NCBI RefSeq assembly: GCF_003950295.1
Contig: NZ_RHNP01000036.1
Span: 1 to 32,287, forward strand
Length of the DNA: 32,287 nt
Direction: 5' to 3'
DNA from: Loigolactobacillus iwatensis
GTDB taxonomy: Bacteria; Bacillota; Bacilli; Lactobacillales; Lactobacillaceae
In this document: one piece after another, positions 8,528 to 17,412 of the stretch
Numbering within the stretch: the first letter of the stretch is position 1
How the letters are laid out: every line of letters begins with the position of its first letter
Made by a program: the position numbers and the translations under genes
Notes under the pieces: model-generated
Databases searched by the model: none
Seen by the model: the letters and a program-made list of their open reading frames with translations, nothing else
What the model was told of the DNA's origin: nothing

Positions 8528-10405
8528 TCACCTTAACTCACGTTTGTTTTCAACGCGCTTAGTAATCCCATCTTTGTCCATTTTTTCCAAAATTAACATA
8601 GCGTAACGCCTACTCGAACCAGTGATATCGCGAAAATCGGCTAAACTAAGTTGGCTGTTCTTCTGAATAAAATCAGTCACCAATTTAACGGCTTTTTGAT
8701 AATAGGTACTTGAGATAACGACATCATCATTAAGTCGCACAACTGTTGTTCCCACTAGCGCATCCAGAACCTGCATTGCCTGCCGCTGACCATTAGTTAA
8801 CTCTTGTGAACTTGGTGGCGTAAACCCAGTGGCCGTTAATTCTTTTTCAAGTTGCGCCTTTAGCTTTAGTTGTTCCGGATTAAAAATCGGCTTAAAGGCA
8901 TATAAAGAAACAAAACCTGCTTGCTGCTTAATCACCTTTTCGGTACATAAATAGTCAATGACATCACTACTGTACTCACTATTAGTTTGTTCATTTATCT
9001 TGGAACGAACTTCGGCTAAACCTAGCCCCACCTTTAACGGAAATTGTTGGTGAAAGTTCTGCAACTCACTAACCAACCAGTCCTGTAATTTTTGAAGCTT
9101 TTCACTAGTCGTATATTCATTACCTAGTTTGTTTATCTTGCCATTTTTACTTAATACCTCTAATAATTTTTGGGCCTCACTATGTTTTAAATCCAAAACA
9201 TTCGCAATATCGGCCAAACTATTAAACATTTTTTCACTAGTTAATAAATAATCTTTTAAAATGGCCGCCTTATCGCCAGTAGCCCGAATGGATAAAGTTT
9301 GTAATATTTCCTTATCATAGCGATGATGTCGGCGGGGATTAGCATCCAACACTACACCGCCACCAATTGTTTTCATTGGCGAATACGTTCTGACAACAAA
9401 GCGATCGCCATTTTTTAAAGCAATCTGTTCTTCTAAACGAATTTGAACAAAAGTTTTACCGTTTACTTGCACTTCTTCCGTTCCTAAGGGGTAAATCCGG
9501 CCAAGTACTTCTTTGGCCCCAGCATAAACCCTAACCCGATCTTGAAGTTCCAGTGCGGCATCAGAAACATCCAGTGTTTGTAATTGCACATCAAGCATCC
9601 ACGTCGGTTCCACATTATCTAATAAAGTTAGAACGTCCCCCCGGGATAACTGATCGGCTTTAACGTTCAAATTCAAGGCAGTTCGTTGACCGGGTAATGC
9701 TACTTTCTCATCCTGATCATGCACTTGAATATTGCGAATTCGAACACGCTCCTCACTGGGGTAAGCAATTAACTCGTCATTGATTGCTACTTGGCCACCC
9801 AATAAAGTTCCGGTTACAATGGTTCCAAAACCCTTTAAGGTAAATACACGATCTACGTTTAAACGTGGGTTTCCATCGCTTTTAGGTGGTGTAATGTTCT
9901 TGGCCATTTCATCAATTTTTAGCGTGAGCTCATGTAAACCAGTTCCAGAAACGGCATCGGTAATAACAACGGGTGCTTTTTCCAAAATAGTACCCGCAAA
10001 CGTTGTCCGAACATCATCAATGGCCAATTCCTGCATCTCACTATCGACGGTGTCCGCCTTAGTCAGCACAATAATAAAGTTTTTAATACCAAGCAACATT
10101 AAAATTTCAGCATGTTCAATTGTCTGCGGCATAACACCTTCACCGGCATCAACAACGAGTAATACCATATCAATACCGGCCAGACCGGCGATCATATTTT
10201 TTAAAAATTTCTCATGTCCGGGAACATCAACAATTCCAACACGTTGTTTACTGGGGAGATCGAAAAACGCAAATCCTAAATTAATGGTTAAACCACGTTT
10301 TTTCTCTTCAGTGGTGGTATCAGTTTCAATTCCGGTCAATGCCCGAATTAAAGTCGTTTTCCCGTGATCAACATGTCCGGCCGTTGCAATTACAATGTGT
10401 TTCAA
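8528..10405 (-). CDS. selB: selenocysteine-specific elongation factor
   Basis: SelB is the GTPase that brings Sec-tRNA(Sec) to UGA codons marked by a SECIS hairpin. The 625-aa protein has an EF-Tu-like G domain at the N-terminus (GHVDHGKTTL, DVPGHE, LTKAD), beta-barrel domains with TLKGFGTIVTGTLLGG (around residue 190) and VRTYSPMKTIGGG, and a C-terminal winged-helix region (about 370-625) that in the family binds SECIS. The length is typical. It lies 8 bp after the DUF3343 gene. Its presence confirms that the in-frame TGA in prdB is read as selenocysteine rather than stop. Confidence 0.97.
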   Translation of the reverse strand: MKHIVIATAGHVDHGKTTLIRALTGIETDTTTEEKKRGLTINLGFAFFDLPSKQRVGIVDVPGHEKFLKNMIAGLAGIDMVLLVVDAGEGVMPQTIEHAEILMLLGIKNFIIVLTKADTVDSEMQELAIDDVRTTFAGTILEKAPVVITDAVSGTGLHELTLKIDEMAKNITPPKSDGNPRLNVDRVFTLKGFGTIVTGTLLGGQVAINDELIAYPSEERVRIRNIQVHDQDEKVALPGQRTALNLNVKADQLSRGDVLTLLDNVEPTWMLDVQLQTLDVSDAALELQDRVRVYAGAKEVLGRIYPLGTEEVQVNGKTFVQIRLEEQIALKNGDRFVVRTYSPMKTIGGGVVLDANPRRHHRYDKEILQTLSIRATGDKAAILKDYLLTSEKMFNSLADIANVLDLKHSEAQKLLEVLSKNGKINKLGNEYTTSEKLQKLQDWLVSELQNFHQQFPLKVGLGLAEVRSKINEQTNSEYSSDVIDYLCTEKVIKQQAGFVSLYAFKPIFNPEQLKLKAQLEKELTATGFTPPSSQELTNGQRQAMQVLDALVGTTVVRLNDDVVISSTYYQKAVKLVTDFIQKNSQLSLADFRDITGSSRRYAMLILEKMDKDGITKRVENKRELR

Positions 10406-10413
10406 TGTTCAGC

Positions 10414-10692
10414 CTACTTTCCCGCGTAATCGAATAACTTCTCGTATGAGCTCTTAACTCCCCGGCGATAGCCTTTATAAAAAGCTTTGTAACGAATATC
10501 TTTATCAGCAAGTAATTGCTTGATTGCTTGTGTTTCTGGTAGTTCATAATGCAAACTAATCCCGCAACCGGCTACAATTTGCCCTGGAGTTGTTAGTGCC
10601 CGCGTTTTAAAGTTATTTTCTTTAGTTAAGACTTCGCTTTTTATGGCGTCATGAGTTGCGTCAAAGACCACTAAACCAAATTCTTTATCCAT
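10414..10692 (-). CDS. DUF3343 protein, putative Se/S carrier
   Basis: This 92-aa small soluble protein has the DUF3343 pattern. An N-terminal strand (FGLVVFDATHDAI) is followed by the central AGCGISLHYELPE with the family's conserved cysteine, and by a short helical C-terminus. DUF3343 proteins are repeatedly encoded beside selD and yedF and are annotated as putative selenium or sulfur carriers. Here the gene sits directly between yedF and selB, 15 bp and 8 bp from its neighbours. That the single cysteine carries selenium is inference from context. Confidence 0.8.
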   Translation of the reverse strand: MDKEFGLVVFDATHDAIKSEVLTKENNFKTRALTTPGQIVAGCGISLHYELPETQAIKQLLADKDIRYKAFYKGYRRGVKSSYEKLFDYAGK

Positions 10693-10707
10693 TTTAATCG
10701 CTTTCCT

Positions 10708-11364
10708 TTAAGGTCGAACGATTCGCTGTGAACCGCGCATTAATTCAACAATTCTAAACATATTTGTAATGTCGCCAACGCCAAGCTTATCTTCTAAATG
10801 ATAGAAATTAACGCAGGCGCCACAACCTAGTACTTTAACACCATTATCGGCCAGAACTTTTAAGTCCTCAACCGAATCGGAATCCTTGGCTAATAACTTG
10901 ACCCCGGCGTTATAAAAGATCATGTATTCTGGCAGAACATCCTGTTCAGTCATTGAATTGATGAATCCTTTTAATAATGTCCGACCTAAATCATCTCCGC
11001 GGCCCATGATATCCGTGTTTACAACCACGATGTACCCTTGTGACAACCGAACCTGTGCCAACTCTGCCTGTTCAACGTGAGGCATTGCTTCATCGGAATC
11101 CTCTGCTACAGCAACTGGCGCTGCTTGAGCAGTTTCCTTATTTTCACCAGTCGAACCCTGTTTCTTAATATCAACTTGGAATCTTTCCTTAGAGAGTTGT
11201 TGCATATTATAGGAATAACCTAATTGTTTAGCCATTTTTTCTAAATTTTGTGTTGAAATATCACTATCAACAACAATCTGAACTGAATCATTGTTACGTA
11301 ATGCCTTTTTTGTCCGAATAATTGGAATTGGGCAAGCCTGACCAAGTGCATTTATTTTTTCCAT
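10708..11364 (-). CDS. yedF: selenium metabolism protein YedF
   Basis: This 218-aa protein has two parts. The N-terminal TusA/SirA-like domain has the sulfur-carrier motif GQACPIP (Cys11). The C-terminal DsrE-like domain (about 105-218) has conserved LGCGACVNFYHLEDK. An acidic, alanine-rich linker (about 70-98) joins them. This fused form is the selenium-associated YedF (TIGR03527 type), a marker of selenium-using genomes. It is encoded 21 bp after selD and 15 bp before the DUF3343 gene, so it probably relays selenium or persulfide between the desulfurase, carriers and SelD. The exact reaction is not established. Confidence 0.9.
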   Translation of the reverse strand: MEKINALGQACPIPIIRTKKALRNNDSVQIVVDSDISTQNLEKMAKQLGYSYNMQQLSKERFQVDIKKQGSTGENKETAQAAPVAVAEDSDEAMPHVEQAELAQVRLSQGYIVVVNTDIMGRGDDLGRTLLKGFINSMTEQDVLPEYMIFYNAGVKLLAKDSDSVEDLKVLADNGVKVLGCGACVNFYHLEDKLGVGDITNMFRIVELMRGSQRIVRP

Positions 11365-11385
11365 AATTATTTATCTCCTTAAAAT

Positions 11386-12429
11386 TTAATTAACGACAAT
11401 TTCGACGTCATCTGTTGAAGCTTTTTTTGTAACGTGACCAATAATTGCTGACTGTAATTCTAATGTATTCAATTCCTGTAATAATTTTGGTGCTACGGAC
11501 GCTGGTACACTAACCAGTAAACCACCTGAAGTCTGTGGATCAAAAACTATTTCTTCTAGTGCGTAGTCATCAAGGTTAAATTCGATTTTTCCCTTTAAAT
11601 AATTCCGGTTTCGCTGGCCACCAGCAGTTATAAGAAACTCTTCCGCATAATTATAAGCCTCAGGAATCATTGGAATGTTCTCCGCCGTCAATTGCGCTTT
11701 AAATTCACCGTGTAACATTTCGCTTAAGTGACCAGCAAGACCAAAACCAGTAACATCGGTGCAACTAGAAACTGAGTACTGGCGAATAATATCGGCAGCG
11801 TACTTATTTAAGGTTGTCATTGAAGTAACTGCTTGGTTGAAAGCCGCCTCTGAGGCCTCACCTGCACCATAAGAAGTGGTCACAATACCTACACCCAGTG
11901 GTTTGGTTAAAATTAGGACATCGCCATCGGCCACCATATTATTTTTTAAGATTTTATCTGGTGCAACTCGACCCATAACTGATAAACCGTACTTTGGTAA
12001 TCGATCATGAATGGAATGCCCACCAGCTAGTATTCCACCGGCCTCAGAAACCTTTTCGGCACCTCCTTTAAGTATCCGTTCTAAGATTTTTACATCCATA
12101 TTTTCTGGAAAACAAACAATATTTAGTGCGGTAAGAACATCGCCACCCATGGCAAAAACATCACTCAGCGCATTGGCCGCCGCTATTTTACCAAACAAGT
12201 AAGGATCGTTTACCATTGAAGGAAAAAAATCTAGTGTTTGAATTAAAGCAGTATTCCTATCAATCTGATAAACCGCCGCATCATCAGTTGATTCATAGCC
12301 AACTAATAAATTTTTATCGTGTTTACTAGTTGGTAGTTTTTTTAGAATTTCTGCTAAATTTCCAGGCCCTATTTTGGCGTTACAACCGCCACATACAATG
12401 AGTTGCTCAGCTTGCGTTTTTTCGTCCAT
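11386..12429 (-). CDS. selD: selenide, water dikinase (selenophosphate synthetase)
   Basis: SelD makes selenophosphate from selenide and ATP, the donor for SelA and for any other selenylation pathway. The 347-aa protein has the glycine-rich N-terminal region with the catalytic pair in [12 protein letters not shown] (Cys16 and Lys19, matching Cys17/Lys20 of the E. coli enzyme). It also has the AIR-synthase-like signatures [42 protein letters not shown]-like [11 protein letters not shown] and DPQTSGGLL. It is the cysteine form, not a selenocysteine form. It follows the nucleoside hydrolase gene by 20 bp, tying the sugar/nucleoside genes to the selenium core. Another selenophosphate user in this block is plausible. 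Confidence 0.97.
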   Translation of the reverse strand: MDEKTQAEQLIVCGGCNAKIGPGNLAEILKKLPTSKHDKNLLVGYESTDDAAVYQIDRNTALIQTLDFFPSMVNDPYLFGKIAAANALSDVFAMGGDVLTALNIVCFPENMDVKILERILKGGAEKVSEAGGILAGGHSIHDRLPKYGLSVMGRVAPDKILKNNMVADGDVLILTKPLGVGIVTTSYGAGEASEAAFNQAVTSMTTLNKYAADIIRQYSVSSCTDVTGFGLAGHLSEMLHGEFKAQLTAENIPMIPEAYNYAEEFLITAGGQRNRNYLKGKIEFNLDDYALEEIVFDPQTSGGLLVSVPASVAPKLLQELNTLELQSAIIGHVTKKASTDDVEIVVN

Positions 12430-12449
12430 GATTATTAAATACTCCTCTC

Positions 12450-13316
12450 TTATACCAAATATTTGTTTAATGTTGCTAAGAATTGCTGATTTAAAGTAGA
12501 CAAATCGTTAATTGCGGTCAATATTTGTACGCTATTATCACTAGAAACATCCGTTTGTTTAATCAGACCTGATTTTAACTCTTGGGCACTCATCGTCAAA
12601 GTAACCGTTTTAAATGAGAAATATTCAGGATGAATTAAGGCTAATGCCGTCATGCCATCCCAATTAATAAAACCATCAATTTGCCACATGGCCGTATTTA
12701 CTTTCATCCAATCTAGGATAACTTTTTTCAGCCAAAGGTAACGTTCTTTATTTAATTGCTGCAAGTTCAGCTCAGTCCGCTTAAACAGTGCCCCAGAAAG
12801 GTACTGGCCACTAGCAATTAAGAGTGGTGCTCCACCAGTCAGCACACAGTGGGCCGCTTCAGGTGCTACCGAAAAATTTAATTCATTAACTAAAGTATTT
12901 TTAACAGTTAGTTGCTTAAATCGTCCGCCCATCACAATGATCCGGGCAACCAGTTTAAAAAAATCCGATTCATATTGCGCTGCTTCGGCCAAGTTGGCTA
13001 AACTTCCCGTTGCCAAAATAGTGATTTGGTGGGGGTACTTTCTAACTGAATCAACCAAAAACTTCCCCGCCGCCGAAATTATTTCATTTGAAGAATGAAT
13101 TTCTTTTCCAGCGTAGCTATTGAGGCCTAGACCAAATAATGAACCTAATTCATCCGTTTGTTCCGTGGCCTGTTTTACCGTACCATTGCCAAAGGTAAGC
13201 GTAACACCAAGTAAATCAACGTTAGTTTGTTGGCCTAAATAAAGTAAGGTTAGCCCATCGTCAATATCTTTCCCCGCTAATCCAATTGTATTATCACAGT
13301 CATAAATTAATTTCAT
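12450..13316 (-). CDS. divergent nucleoside hydrolase
   Basis: This 288-aa protein has the inosine-uridine nucleoside hydrolase fold. Members cleave the N-glycosidic bond of ribonucleosides using a Ca2+-bound aspartate cluster. The N-terminal cluster is [16 protein letters not shown] (Asp6, Asp8, Asp17, Asp19, Asp20), longer than the classical DTDxGx[15 protein letters not shown] and RIIVMGGRF match the family core. The usual FN..VDPEAA element appears as [12 protein letters not shown], with alanine in place of the aspartate, and the late DGMTALAL element keeps its aspartate. The gene lies in a tight block with two sugar transferases and a kinase-like gene, 20 bp before selD. A modified nucleoside substrate is likely; a seleno-nucleoside is only a hypothesis. 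Confidence 0.8.
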   Translation of the reverse strand: MKLIYDCDNTIGLAGKDIDDGLTLLYLGQQTNVDLLGVTLTFGNGTVKQATEQTDELGSLFGLGLNSYAGKEIHSSNEIISAAGKFLVDSVRKYPHQITILATGSLANLAEAAQYESDFFKLVARIIVMGGRFKQLTVKNTLVNELNFSVAPEAAHCVLTGGAPLLIASGQYLSGALFKRTELNLQQLNKERYLWLKKVILDWMKVNTAMWQIDGFINWDGMTALALIHPEYFSFKTVTLTMSAQELKSGLIKQTDVSSDNSVQILTAINDLSTLNQQFLATLNKYLV

Positions 13317-13318
13317 AA

Positions 13319-13945
13319 TTATCCTTTAATAAATTCGGCAACTTGATCCACGTCTGCCTTAAAATCAACATCAAGCAGCGTTGGCATTAACTGAAATTGC
13401 TGGTTACTTTCCTGTAGTAATTGCACTGTTGCTTCCAAAACACTAGCCGTACTCCAAGAAATATCTGTATTTAAAAAGGGGGCAGCATCACAACCACTAG
13501 TACCAAATAGATAATATCCTCCGTCAAATGTTGGCCCTAAAACGACATCGTTTTGACCTAAGGCTTGTGCAGCAGATTCAATCATTGCAACAGTTAATTG
13601 TGGAATATCACTACCAGTTAAAATAACCTTTTGATAACCCTGATCTTGAACCCTTTGAATAGCATGACTCATTTTCAAGCCTAAGGTACCTTCATCTTGC
13701 GGAAAGACCTGAATCCAATCCGGTAAACTGGCTAAAAATGACTGTGTTTGAGTCAAATCATGGCCTTGATAAGCCAAAAAGATAGTCATCGTTTTAGCCA
13801 ATTTTTGACTAAGACTAACTAAACGAGCCAGCATAATCGATTGAATCCTTGCCGCCTCAATTGCCGTCAAATCAGGCTCCAATCTGGTTTTCACGTAACC
13901 TGGTTCAGGAACCTTGGAAAAGATGATATATGCGCTCTTGTTCAC
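13319..13945 (-). CDS. TIGR04282-type glycosyltransferase-like protein (DUF2064)
   Basis: This 208-aa GT-A-fold nucleotidyl/glycosyl transferase-like protein has the DUF2064 motifs FSKVPEPGYVKTRLEP (near the N-terminus), TGSDIPQL (metal and nucleotide site) and LGPTFDGGYYLFG. The family was named transferase 1 of radical SAM/selenodomain loci and later tied to arsenosugar biosynthesis. The start is GTG at 13945, preceded by GGGGTGA; this GTG overlaps the TGA of the kinase-like gene (GTGA), so the two are translationally coupled. No ArsM- or radical-SAM-type gene is in the window, which argues against a standard arsenosugar route. Position one gene away from selD suggests a selenium-related sugar product. 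Confidence 0.85.
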   Translation of the reverse strand: MNKSAYIIFSKVPEPGYVKTRLEPDLTAIEAARIQSIMLARLVSLSQKLAKTMTIFLAYQGHDLTQTQSFLASLPDWIQVFPQDEGTLGLKMSHAIQRVQDQGYQKVILTGSDIPQLTVAMIESAAQALGQNDVVLGPTFDGGYYLFGTSGCDAAPFLNTDISWSTASVLEATVQLLQESNQQFQLMPTLLDVDFKADVDQVAEFIKG

Positions 13946-14943
13946 AAGTTCACCCCATATTTTTTTAATAGTGGCATCGCAAAATCTAACTGCAAAAAAG
14001 ATTGACATCGCTTTAAAATTTCAATATTTTGAATTGGTTTGTCAGCATAAGTAGCCACCAACATGCCACACCACGATAATGCACGTAATAATAAGAACGG
14101 CATATATAAATTAATATTAGTTTCTAGCAACTGCTCCCTTTGGCCAGTTAACTTAGCGTAGGTGGTCAGAAATAGTCTAGTTTGTTCCGTCGTTAGCCTT
14201 TCTGACGTACGCCATAAAGTTGTTGTTTCCGCCATAAACTGAGTCAAATCCTGAACGGCGTTACTAATAACGGGTTTCTCCCAATCGATCAGCCATCCAT
14301 AATCTGCCGTAATTAGAAAATTATTTGAATTAACCTCCGTATTAACCAGACACATCGGTTGCTCTAAGAAGTGTTCATCTGCATTATGCTGCGTACACCA
14401 ATCTTTTAAAGCAAATAATAAATCAGATTGCTCACTATTTATTTTAGATGAATCTCTAACCGCTTTCAATAGCTGATTTGCTTCGTTTAATCTAGCCGAA
14501 CAAATCTTAGTTTCGCTTTTCAACTGTGCGTAGGCCGCTGGCTTCAATTGTAAATTATGAATCGCAGCAAAGATTTCTGCTGCTCGGTGTAGATCACGAT
14601 GATAGACCAATGGTTCTCCAGGTAAAAAAGTTTCAATTAAAATATCGTGTTGAAAAAAGCGTTTGGTATCATCTAAATAAAGTGGCTCCGGTGTATGTTG
14701 ACTCTTATAAAGGATTTGTAATGCATGGTACTCATAGCGTGCTTGTTGCTTAACATTAATTTGTGAGCCATAATTCATGCGAAAAACAATTTTATTACTA
14801 GTAGTATCGGTAATTAAAAAGTTCCGATTATATTCTCCTTGCGCTAAAAATGAAATTTCTTTAATCGGAGCTAACTTAAGTTGCGCCATTATTTGTTCTT
14901 GGCTAAGATAACGACCAATTTTTTCAATTATTTGTTCGGCCAC
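13942..14943 (-). CDS. APH-family phosphotransferase-like protein
   Basis: This 333-aa protein has the aminoglycoside/choline kinase fold. It has an N-lobe with FLAQGEYNRNFLI (about 32-44) and IVFRMNYGS (52-60), a hinge region IETFLPGEPLV (103-113), and a metal-binding aspartate in LIDWEKP (Asp220). The catalytic loop, normally HxDxxxxN, reads NTEVNSNN (201-208), with Asn for His and Glu203 for the catalytic Asp. It may therefore be a weak or altered kinase, or a member of a subfamily using Glu. The start is GTG at 14943, 8 nt after GGAG. It overlaps the downstream transferase gene by 4 bp and follows the GT2 gene by 4 bp. A likely substrate is a small sugar or nucleoside alcohol, not known. 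Confidence 0.8.
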   Translation of the reverse strand: MAEQIIEKIGRYLSQEQIMAQLKLAPIKEISFLAQGEYNRNFLITDTTSNKIVFRMNYGSQINVKQQARYEYHALQILYKSQHTPEPLYLDDTKRFFQHDILIETFLPGEPLVYHRDLHRAAEIFAAIHNLQLKPAAYAQLKSETKICSARLNEANQLLKAVRDSSKINSEQSDLLFALKDWCTQHNADEHFLEQPMCLVNTEVNSNNFLITADYGWLIDWEKPVISNAVQDLTQFMAETTTLWRTSERLTTEQTRLFLTTYAKLTGQREQLLETNINLYMPFLLLRALSWCGMLVATYADKPIQNIEILKRCQSFLQLDFAMPLLKKYGVNL

Positions 14944-14947
14944 TATT

Positions 14948-15622
14948 TCATCTCCTTCGGTAGTACAAGCGACTTAATATTGTGGGACTAAAGCCCAGTA
15001 AGTAAAGTAATTTCAAACATTGCATTTTGAAGAACGTTTTAAACCGTCCTTCGCGATTGTATTTACGGGCACTTGTTAAAACTGGTAACGGAAATTGAAT
15101 GAATTCTGAATCGATTTTGGCCAACCGCCGACTAAACTCAAAATCCTCCATCAATGGTTGAACTGGAAAACCACCACTTTTTTCATAAATTGCCTTAGTC
15201 ACAAAAAGGCCTTGATCACCAAAAATTAGTTTGAATTTACGTGCCCGTAAATTTGACCCCCACGCTATTACGCGAAAGAAACGCGATTTATCGTTAAAAT
15301 GAAGCGTAAAGAATCCTACTTTGGCCGTTGTTTCACGTAATAATGATAAGGGCGATCCAACTGGAAAACGCGAATCCGCATGTAAAAATAATAATTTTGG
15401 GCTCTGGGCTACTGAACCACCTAGCCGCAGCTGTTGTCCCCGATTCGGCACGCCGTTATTACTATAGTGAAAGTTTTGGGGTAACCATTCAGGTCGCTTA
15501 CGTTGCTCACCATCAACAATTACAACTGCCACGTCCTCTAATCCCCAACGTTCTAATTCCACCACTAGTTGCTTTACTGCTGGATCATCATGAAAAATAG
15601 GGACAATAATTGTTAACCACAT
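14948..15622 (-). CDS. TIGR04283-type family 2 glycosyltransferase
   Basis: This 224-aa GT-A family 2 glycosyltransferase has TIIVPIFHDDPAVKQLV at the N-terminus, VVIVDGEQ, a nucleotide/metal motif LLFLHADSRFP (about 82-92), FGDQGLFV (about 139-146) and MEDFEFSRRL (about 162-171). The basic C-terminal part is amphipathic. It matches the family first called transferase 2 of radical SAM/selenodomain loci, usually partnered with the TIGR04282 protein encoded two genes on. Its ATG follows the ATPase gene's TAA directly, with no gap, linking the ABC transporter and the sugar block. Likely cytosolic or membrane-peripheral; donor and acceptor sugars are unknown. Confidence 0.85.
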   Translation of the reverse strand: MWLTIIVPIFHDDPAVKQLVVELERWGLEDVAVVIVDGEQRKRPEWLPQNFHYSNNGVPNRGQQLRLGGSVAQSPKLLFLHADSRFPVGSPLSLLRETTAKVGFFTLHFNDKSRFFRVIAWGSNLRARKFKLIFGDQGLFVTKAIYEKSGGFPVQPLMEDFEFSRRLAKIDSEFIQFPLPVLTSARKYNREGRFKTFFKMQCLKLLYLLGFSPTILSRLYYRRR

Positions 15623-16621
15623 TTAGTACACCACCGGTAACCGTTTAAAATAAAACTGTTTTTTTGTATTAATTTGAACACTATCAACGGGTAAATTAAG
15701 GTAAATAATCTCCGAGCCAACTGCAATTGTGACTCGCTCGCTGTCACCGATCCAAGTGGTTCCTACAATTTCACCGTTAAAAGCTGGGAAGGCAGTGGTC
15801 GCTAACTGAACTGAGCCAACAAATGGTATGTATAAGATTGCTTCCTTAACTGGCTCAGTGCCCCGAAAGTCACTATCACCAGTATAAATAGACGATACAA
15901 ATTGTTGTTGTTGAAAACTACCTTGAATAAAATTAGCCTGACCAAGAAATTTTGCCACTGCCAAATTAGCAGGTGTTTGCTCCAATTTTCTTGGTGTATC
16001 TATTTGCATGATCTGACCGTTAATTAAAATTGCCACTTGATTTGATAACAGATAGGCCTCGGTTTTGTAGTGCGTTACGAAAATAACCGTTAATTTAAAT
16101 TGCTGTTGTAACTTTTTTACAAAATCCAACATTTCCATTCGCAGGCCTTCGTCCAAACTAGAAAAAGGTTCATCCATTAAAAGTAGACTAGGGTTAAGGA
16201 TTAGGGCCCTGGCCAACGCAACACGTTGTTGCTGCCCACCAGACAGTTCATCCGGATACCGTTTGGCTAACTCCGTAATCTCCATTGTCATCATGATCCG
16301 TTCAGCACGTTGTCTAATTTCTGCTTTTTTTATTTTTTTTATTTTCAGTCCAAAAACAATGTTTTGAAAAACGGTCATGTGGGGAAACAAACGATAATCT
16401 TGAAACACCATAATCCCCTTGGGTTTCTGCTCATTGTCACCGGTAAAGGTCCCCGCAGTCGGATGATCAATTCGGGCCAAAATATTTAGTAAAGATGTTT
16501 TACCACTACCTGACGGGCCTAAAATAGCAAAAATACTATTATCATTGATCGATAAATTAACCTTCTTTAAAATCTGCTGGCCACCTTTTTTTTGCGAAAT
16601 ATTATTCAAATAATAAGTCAT
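15623..16621 (-). CDS. ABC transporter ATP-binding protein (YnjD-like)
   Basis: This 332-aa ATPase of an importer has Walker A GPSGSGKT (about 35-42), signature LSGGQQQR, Walker B LLLMDEP and the switch histidine in FVTHY. A C-terminal TOBE-like regulatory domain (about 230-332) resembles those of ferric/sulfate/spermidine importers. An in-frame upstream start exists at 16657, but AGGAGGGTGA lies 7 nt before the ATG at 16621, which overlaps the permease stop codon as ATGA. It is the last component of the lipoprotein/permease/permease/ATPase set that corresponds to E. coli YnjBCD. Substrate unknown; a selenium or sulfur oxyanion is a context-based guess. Confidence 0.88.
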   Translation of the reverse strand: MTYYLNNISQKKGGQQILKKVNLSINDNSIFAILGPSGSGKTSLLNILARIDHPTAGTFTGDNEQKPKGIMVFQDYRLFPHMTVFQNIVFGLKIKKIKKAEIRQRAERIMMTMEITELAKRYPDELSGGQQQRVALARALILNPSLLLMDEPFSSLDEGLRMEMLDFVKKLQQQFKLTVIFVTHYKTEAYLLSNQVAILINGQIMQIDTPRKLEQTPANLAVAKFLGQANFIQGSFQQQQFVSSIYTGDSDFRGTEPVKEAILYIPFVGSVQLATTAFPAFNGEIVGTTWIGDSERVTIAVGSEIIYLNLPVDSVQINTKKQFYFKRLPVVY

Positions 16622-17412
16622 GATTTGATCACCCTCCTTTCCTGATGAGACATCCAAGCATCAATCAAATAAAGTGGAATTAATGTAACCAGCATGAAAG
16701 TAACGCCATAAACGGCCGCAATTTTATATTTTCCGGCTTGCGTGAAGGGAAACATCCGCACTGATAAGGTTAAATATTTGCCATCTCCAACCAGTAGCGT
16801 TGCTAAATATTGGGTCATTGAAACAATGTAAGTCATCATGACGGCCCCTTGTAGCCCGTTCTTACTTAACGGAAGGGTTATCTGAAAAAAGGTCTGCCAA
16901 CCAGAGGCGCCTAAGTTGCGGCTAACAACCTCATAGCGATTATGTAAAAGGGCCAAGTTATCGACTAGTAGTTTAATTGCATAAGGTAAACAAAACAACG
17001 TATGAATACTAATGACGCCGAGAAAACTACCATCCAAACCCAGTTTAATCATCATGAAATCAACATTGGTTAATAAAGCGATACCAGGAATAATTAACGG
17101 CAAATAGACTAGAATATTCAATAATTTTTTCCCGCGAAATTGATAATAGGCCAAAACAATAGCCGTTGGGTACGCGATACTAATGGTCAGAACAATGGTG
17201 CCCAGTGCTAAAGAAATGCTTGCAGTGAGTGATGTTAATAGTTCGTGATTTGTGAACAGTAATTTGAAATAAGAACCAAAATTAATTTGTTGTGGCAAAA
17301 GCTGCGGATAATTCCAACTTTTTCCCACTGCCAACAGGACAATAACTAATAGAGGTAAGAAAACAAAGCAAGAAAAAATTAAAAAAATGGCCAGTTTAGT
17401 TAATTTTTTCAT
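16618..17412 (-). CDS. ABC transporter permease (YnjC C-terminal-half-like)
   Basis: This 264-aa integral membrane permease has about six helices and the cytoplasmic coupling motif VVSRNLGASGWQTFFQITLP (EAA loop; about residues 164-183). GGGAGG precedes the ATG at 17412, which overlaps the stop codon of the previous permease gene by 4 bp (ATGA). The two permease genes together equal the single fused YnjC of E. coli. Upstream and downstream overlaps show the four transporter genes are translated as a unit. It should form the membrane channel with its partner permease. No substrate clue is visible within the helices. Confidence 0.87.
   Translation of the reverse strand: MKKLTKLAIFLIFSCFVFLPLLVIVLLAVGKSWNYPQLLPQQINFGSYFKLLFTNHELLTSLTASISLALGTIVLTISIAYPTAIVLAYYQFRGKKLLNILVYLPLIIPGIALLTNVDFMMIKLGLDGSFLGVISIHTLFCLPYAIKLLVDNLALLHNRYEVVSRNLGASGWQTFFQITLPLSKNGLQGAVMMTYIVSMTQYLATLLVGDGKYLTLSVRMFPFTQAGKYKIAAVYGVTFMLVTLIPLYLIDAWMSHQERRVIKS

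Noticed and set aside
9780-10367. Long plus-strand reading frame of 195 codons opposite selB
   Set aside because: It lies wholly antisense to the conserved GTPase domain of selB, has no ribosome site, and is biased to Ser/Thr/Pro as a reverse-frame artefact.
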